Below are positions 28,088 to 29,996 of a DNA stretch of 29,996 nucleotides, one piece after another. The translations under genes and the position numbers were made by a program. Under the pieces are notes generated by a model. That model had not been told where the DNA came from. It saw nothing but the letters and a program-made list of their open reading frames with translations, and did not search any database. The stretch spans positions 1 through 29,996 of the IMG/VR virus record IMGVR_UViG_3300042547_000170; one strand, written 5' to 3'. Each line of letters starts with the position of its first letter. The stretch's first letter is position 1. The stretch is from a virus.

Positions 28088-28702
28088 TCAATATCTCACA
28101 GCCACGAGGGTGTAATCGTCTATCACCCGGCTCGGGTTACCCTGCGCATCCATCTGGCAGGCCTGCCGGAAATAACCCCCGCGCATGTTCTCAGCCGGGT
28201 CGCCCAGCGCCACCCGCTGCCAGCGCAGAGACTTGTCCTGCTGCTCGGTGATCGCCTCGGCAATGTGCCAGGCCATCTGGTACTTCAGCAGCTGTACGAA
28301 GTATTGCGGCATCGCGTACTCGGGCACGCTGTACTGGTAATCGATGAAGACCGCGGTCAGGTTGGTGAGCAGCTGGTCGCCCTGGATCTCCCAATCCTTG
28401 TCGATCGGGGTGCCTACATTGCTGCTCGGGTATACCGCCATCGGGTTGCCCAGGCGATCGCCAGGCAACTGGTAGGCGTACTTCCAATAGCTGCCGGGTG
28501 CGGTCACCAGCTGCGCCAGCGCGATCTTCTTCATCGAGAAGCTCCACCGGTACATCGTCAGGGTGGAGTCGCGAACATTGGGGTAGAGCCGGTCGCAGAC
28601 CGAGCTCGAGTCGGTGCCGTCGTTGAATGAGGTGATCGCCTTTGCGCCCAGCATGAGCAGCGCGTCCGAGCAGATCCTGACTCCCGTATCACCTGCAGCC
28701 AT
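28088..28702 (-). CDS. Tail tubular protein A (gp11-like adaptor)
   Basis: A 204-residue protein, ATG 28702 with GAGGGG. It has the gp11-type pattern: ICSDALLMLGAKAITSFNDG, then CDRLYPNVRDSTLTMYRWSF, LPGDRLGNPMAVYPSSN, WEIQGDQLLTNLTAVFIDYQ and a helical C-terminus (YFVQLLKYQMAWHIAEAITE). Family members form the ring between the portal and the tail nozzle and act as gatekeeper. A hairpin (28722-28758) lies just before its ribosome-binding site. Confidence 0.9.
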   Translation of the reverse strand: MAAGDTGVRICSDALLMLGAKAITSFNDGTDSSSVCDRLYPNVRDSTLTMYRWSFSMKKIALAQLVTAPGSYWKYAYQLPGDRLGNPMAVYPSSNVGTPIDKDWEIQGDQLLTNLTAVFIDYQYSVPEYAMPQYFVQLLKYQMAWHIAEAITEQQDKSLRWQRVALGDPAENMRGGYFRQACQMDAQGNPSRVIDDYTLVAVRY

Positions 28703-28721
28703 TGCGGCCCCTCAATGTGAG

Positions 28722-28758
28722 AAAGGCCAGCCTCCGCTCGAGGCGAAAGCCGGCCCTT
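28722..28758 (-). terminator. Hairpin between head and tail genes
   Basis: On the minus strand AAGGGCCGGC (28758-28749) pairs with GCTGGCCTTT (28731-28722) as a 10-bp stem with two G-U pairs, and the loop holds a GCCTC/GAGGC hairpin. It is followed by CTCACATT, so the U-run is short (TTT of the stem). It could reduce but not abolish readthrough into tail genes, keeping capsid expression highest. Confidence 0.55.
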
Positions 28759-28774
28759 CTGGTTGCTGCTGCTA

Positions 28775-29047
28775 TTAGTCGCTGTCGGTCACGGTGATCG
28801 ACGTGCCATCCGACACATCGACAACGGTGCCACTGTTCGACACCACAACCACCAGGTTGGCGGTCGGGGTTGCCGTGTCGTAGCAATAGACCAAGTCGCC
28901 GACTTTCATCAGCGAGGCCACGTCGTTGAAGTAGCCCGACGTGTTCACGGTGGCGATCGCATCAGCAGACTGGTAAGACCAGATCTGCGGTGCGTTGCCA
29001 GCCTTGGAACCGGCGACCAATGCAAGACCAGTGCTCGAAAATGCCAT
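28775..29047 (-). CDS. Small head protein following the capsid gene
   Basis: A 90-residue protein, ATG 29047 with AAGGAG, 10 bases after the capsid stop; the longer frame is shadow of the capsid gene. The sequence STGLALVAGSKAGNAPQIWS, TVNTSGYFNDVASLMKVGDL, VYCYDTATPTANLVVVV, NSGTVVDVSDGTSITVTDSD is a well-known small beta-rich protein found right after the capsid gene in many podoviruses. It is likely a head decoration or fibre protein, though I know of no structure. Confidence 0.75.
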   Translation of the reverse strand: MAFSSTGLALVAGSKAGNAPQIWSYQSADAIATVNTSGYFNDVASLMKVGDLVYCYDTATPTANLVVVVSNSGTVVDVSDGTSITVTDSD

Positions 29048-29057
29048 GATCTGCTCC

Positions 29058-29897
29058 TTATTCGCGGCAGGTGATCTGAACGATGCCCTCGGCGTCGATC
29101 GCAACCGCGTTGGCCGAGAACACCTCGTTGACCAGCCAGCTGGTCTTTTCCGGGATGTAGTTGATCTCGGTGCGCATTGCGATGCCCTCGCCGTAGCCGA
29201 TTGCCTGCTGATGGAACGCGAAGACCTTGCGGTCGCTCGAACCATCGATCGGCAGCCCGCCCTCGGCACGGTCGCCCAGAACGTGGAAGGTGAAGCCCAG
29301 GAACGTGTTGAGCTCGCCCTGAACCAGCGCCTTGACCGTGTTGAAGTCGCTGCTGGTGACCGAGGTCTCAGACAGCAGGTTCGACAGGCTGTTGGCGTGG
29401 ATCACAATGTGACGGCCCTCGGGCGGCACATTGTTCTTGTCGAGCAGGCGCTTCGCGTCGCGGAGCTTGGCCAGGTTCAGGTTGGTGTTCGACCCGCCGA
29501 TGCTGTTCGCAACGGTGGCGGTCGTTCCCGAGTTGACCAGCGCGTCGATGATCATCTGATCCTGACGGCGGCCGACAGCGGCTGCGACAACCTGCACAAG
29601 CTCCTGGCGCTCGTCGAAGTTGACCTTGGCCTGGCTGAAGATGTCCGAGTATTCGGCAGCATTCCAGTCCTGCAGGGTCAGCGTGACTTGCGAGAAGCTC
29701 GCGTTGATGGGGGTAACGTCGGTTTGCGGAACGCGCAGGGTAGCGGTGCCTTTGCCGACCTTGGGGAATTTGACGATAGAACCTTCGACTCCGCGACGCG
29801 CCCTGGTGGCCCCGACAAGCATTGCCTTGCCTTGGTAGGCTTGCTTGACTTCTGCGTCGAACAGAGTGACGAAGGCATTGGAAAGACCGATTGCCAT
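29058..29897 (-). CDS. Major capsid protein
   Basis: A 279-residue protein, ATG 29897 with GAGGTG. The N-terminus (NAFVTLFDAEVKQAYQGK, VEGSIVKFPKVGKGTATLRV), the P-domain-like segment (LTLQDWNAAEYSDIFSQAKV, NFDERQELVQVVAAAVGRRQ) and the C-terminal part (RAEGGLPIDGSSDRKVFAFH, AIGYGEGIAMRTEINYIPEK) match the short podovirus capsid proteins that take the HK97 fold without a delta domain. It assembles the icosahedral head around the scaffold. Gene order (scaffold, capsid, small head protein, tail tubes) supports the call. Confidence 0.88.
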   Translation of the reverse strand: MAIGLSNAFVTLFDAEVKQAYQGKAMLVGATRARRGVEGSIVKFPKVGKGTATLRVPQTDVTPINASFSQVTLTLQDWNAAEYSDIFSQAKVNFDERQELVQVVAAAVGRRQDQMIIDALVNSGTTATVANSIGGSNTNLNLAKLRDAKRLLDKNNVPPEGRHIVIHANSLSNLLSETSVTSSDFNTVKALVQGELNTFLGFTFHVLGDRAEGGLPIDGSSDRKVFAFHQQAIGYGEGIAMRTEINYIPEKTSWLVNEVFSANAVAIDAEGIVQITCRE

Positions 29898-29906
29898 TTG
29901 ATCACC

Positions 29907-29996
29907 TCATTCGGTTGAAAACTTGGGGTTCTCGCGCCGGTGGGCCTGCGTTGCACAGGGCCGAATGCTTGCTGGTTGCGCCAGCCACTCGTCAGC
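29907..29996 (-). CDS. C-terminal end of a gene upstream of the capsid gene, possible scaffold
   Basis: The minus-strand frame from the right edge reads about 29 residues ending THR-type basic sequence HRRENPKFSTE and a TGA at 29909-29907, overlapping the capsid gene's Shine-Dalgarno region. In podoviruses the scaffold gene lies just upstream of the capsid gene and often ends in a basic tail. Another frame is also open to the edge, so this is only a candidate. Confidence 0.35.
   Translation of the reverse strand, partial: ADEWLAQPASIRPCATQAHRRENPKFSTE

Noticed and set aside
1-29996. tRNA genes, CRISPR arrays, IS elements
   Set aside because: No cloverleaf-like sequence, no regularly spaced repeats with unique spacers and no transposase or terminal repeats were seen by reading; a tRNA or repeat search would settle this.

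Overview
The window is almost all of a tailed, short-tailed (podovirus-like) bacteriophage genome. It is GC-rich and tightly packed, most start codons have good Shine-Dalgarno sequences, and stop/start overlaps of the ATGA, GTGA, TGATG or TAATG type are common. No bacterial housekeeping gene, tRNA, rRNA, IS element or CRISPR array was seen. Base composition and gene families suggest a proteobacterial (perhaps betaproteobacterial) host, but the host cannot be read directly.

Layout. (A) 1-4351, minus strand: the start of the portal gene, cut by the left edge. Upstream of it lies a run of small proteins (DUF6321-like, a putative fibre/decoration protein, a LEDGG-repeat protein, DUF6496-like and two paralogous tiny basic proteins), then two coiled-coil proteins and a cupin. 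(B) 4352-4720: a non-coding or weakly coding, highly structured region downstream of the large terminase. (C) 4721-8549, minus: large terminase, several small genes, an NrdR-like zinc ribbon, small terminase and a small protein with an SSB-type acidic tail. (D) 8817-11144, minus: winged-helix replication protein, DUF551-like and DUF7696-like proteins, a zinc-finger protein, RusA resolvase and a ribbon-helix-helix regulator. (E) 11145-11341: divergent promoters with palindromic candidate operators. (F) 11342-15167, plus: a serine recombinase, small proteins, a YqaJ/lambda-exonuclease-type nuclease and a RecT-type annealing protein with a long C-terminal extension. (G) 15150-17092, minus: lysis cassette with a GH108-type endolysin, 3TM-type holin and several small membrane proteins. 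(H) 17092-29897, minus: virion genes, read right to left as major capsid protein, small head protein, tail tubular proteins A and B, four internal/ejection proteins, a T7-type tail-fibre N-terminal protein and a dockerin-like tail protein.

How it works together. Two early operons diverge from 11145-11341. The leftward one carries replication and packaging genes; the rightward one carries recombination (nuclease plus annealing protein, with RusA and the SSB-like protein supplied from the left). The virion is T7-like in plan (portal, capsid, gp11/gp12-like tail tube, internal proteins), but no RNA polymerase or DNA polymerase gene is present, so replication probably depends on host enzymes. The portal begins at the left edge and the capsid gene sits at the right edge, both reading leftward, so the record is probably a circularly permuted or circular genome with only the rest of the portal and a scaffold gene outside the window.

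The most notable items are: a likely frameshift at a six-base homopolymer in the 750-residue internal virion protein; the structured 4352-4720 region; a repeated CGATACC motif that lies at both divergent promoters; overlapping zinc-finger and DUF7696 frames; four 10-bp tandem repeats inside the recT gene; and the cluster of odd small structural proteins next to the portal.
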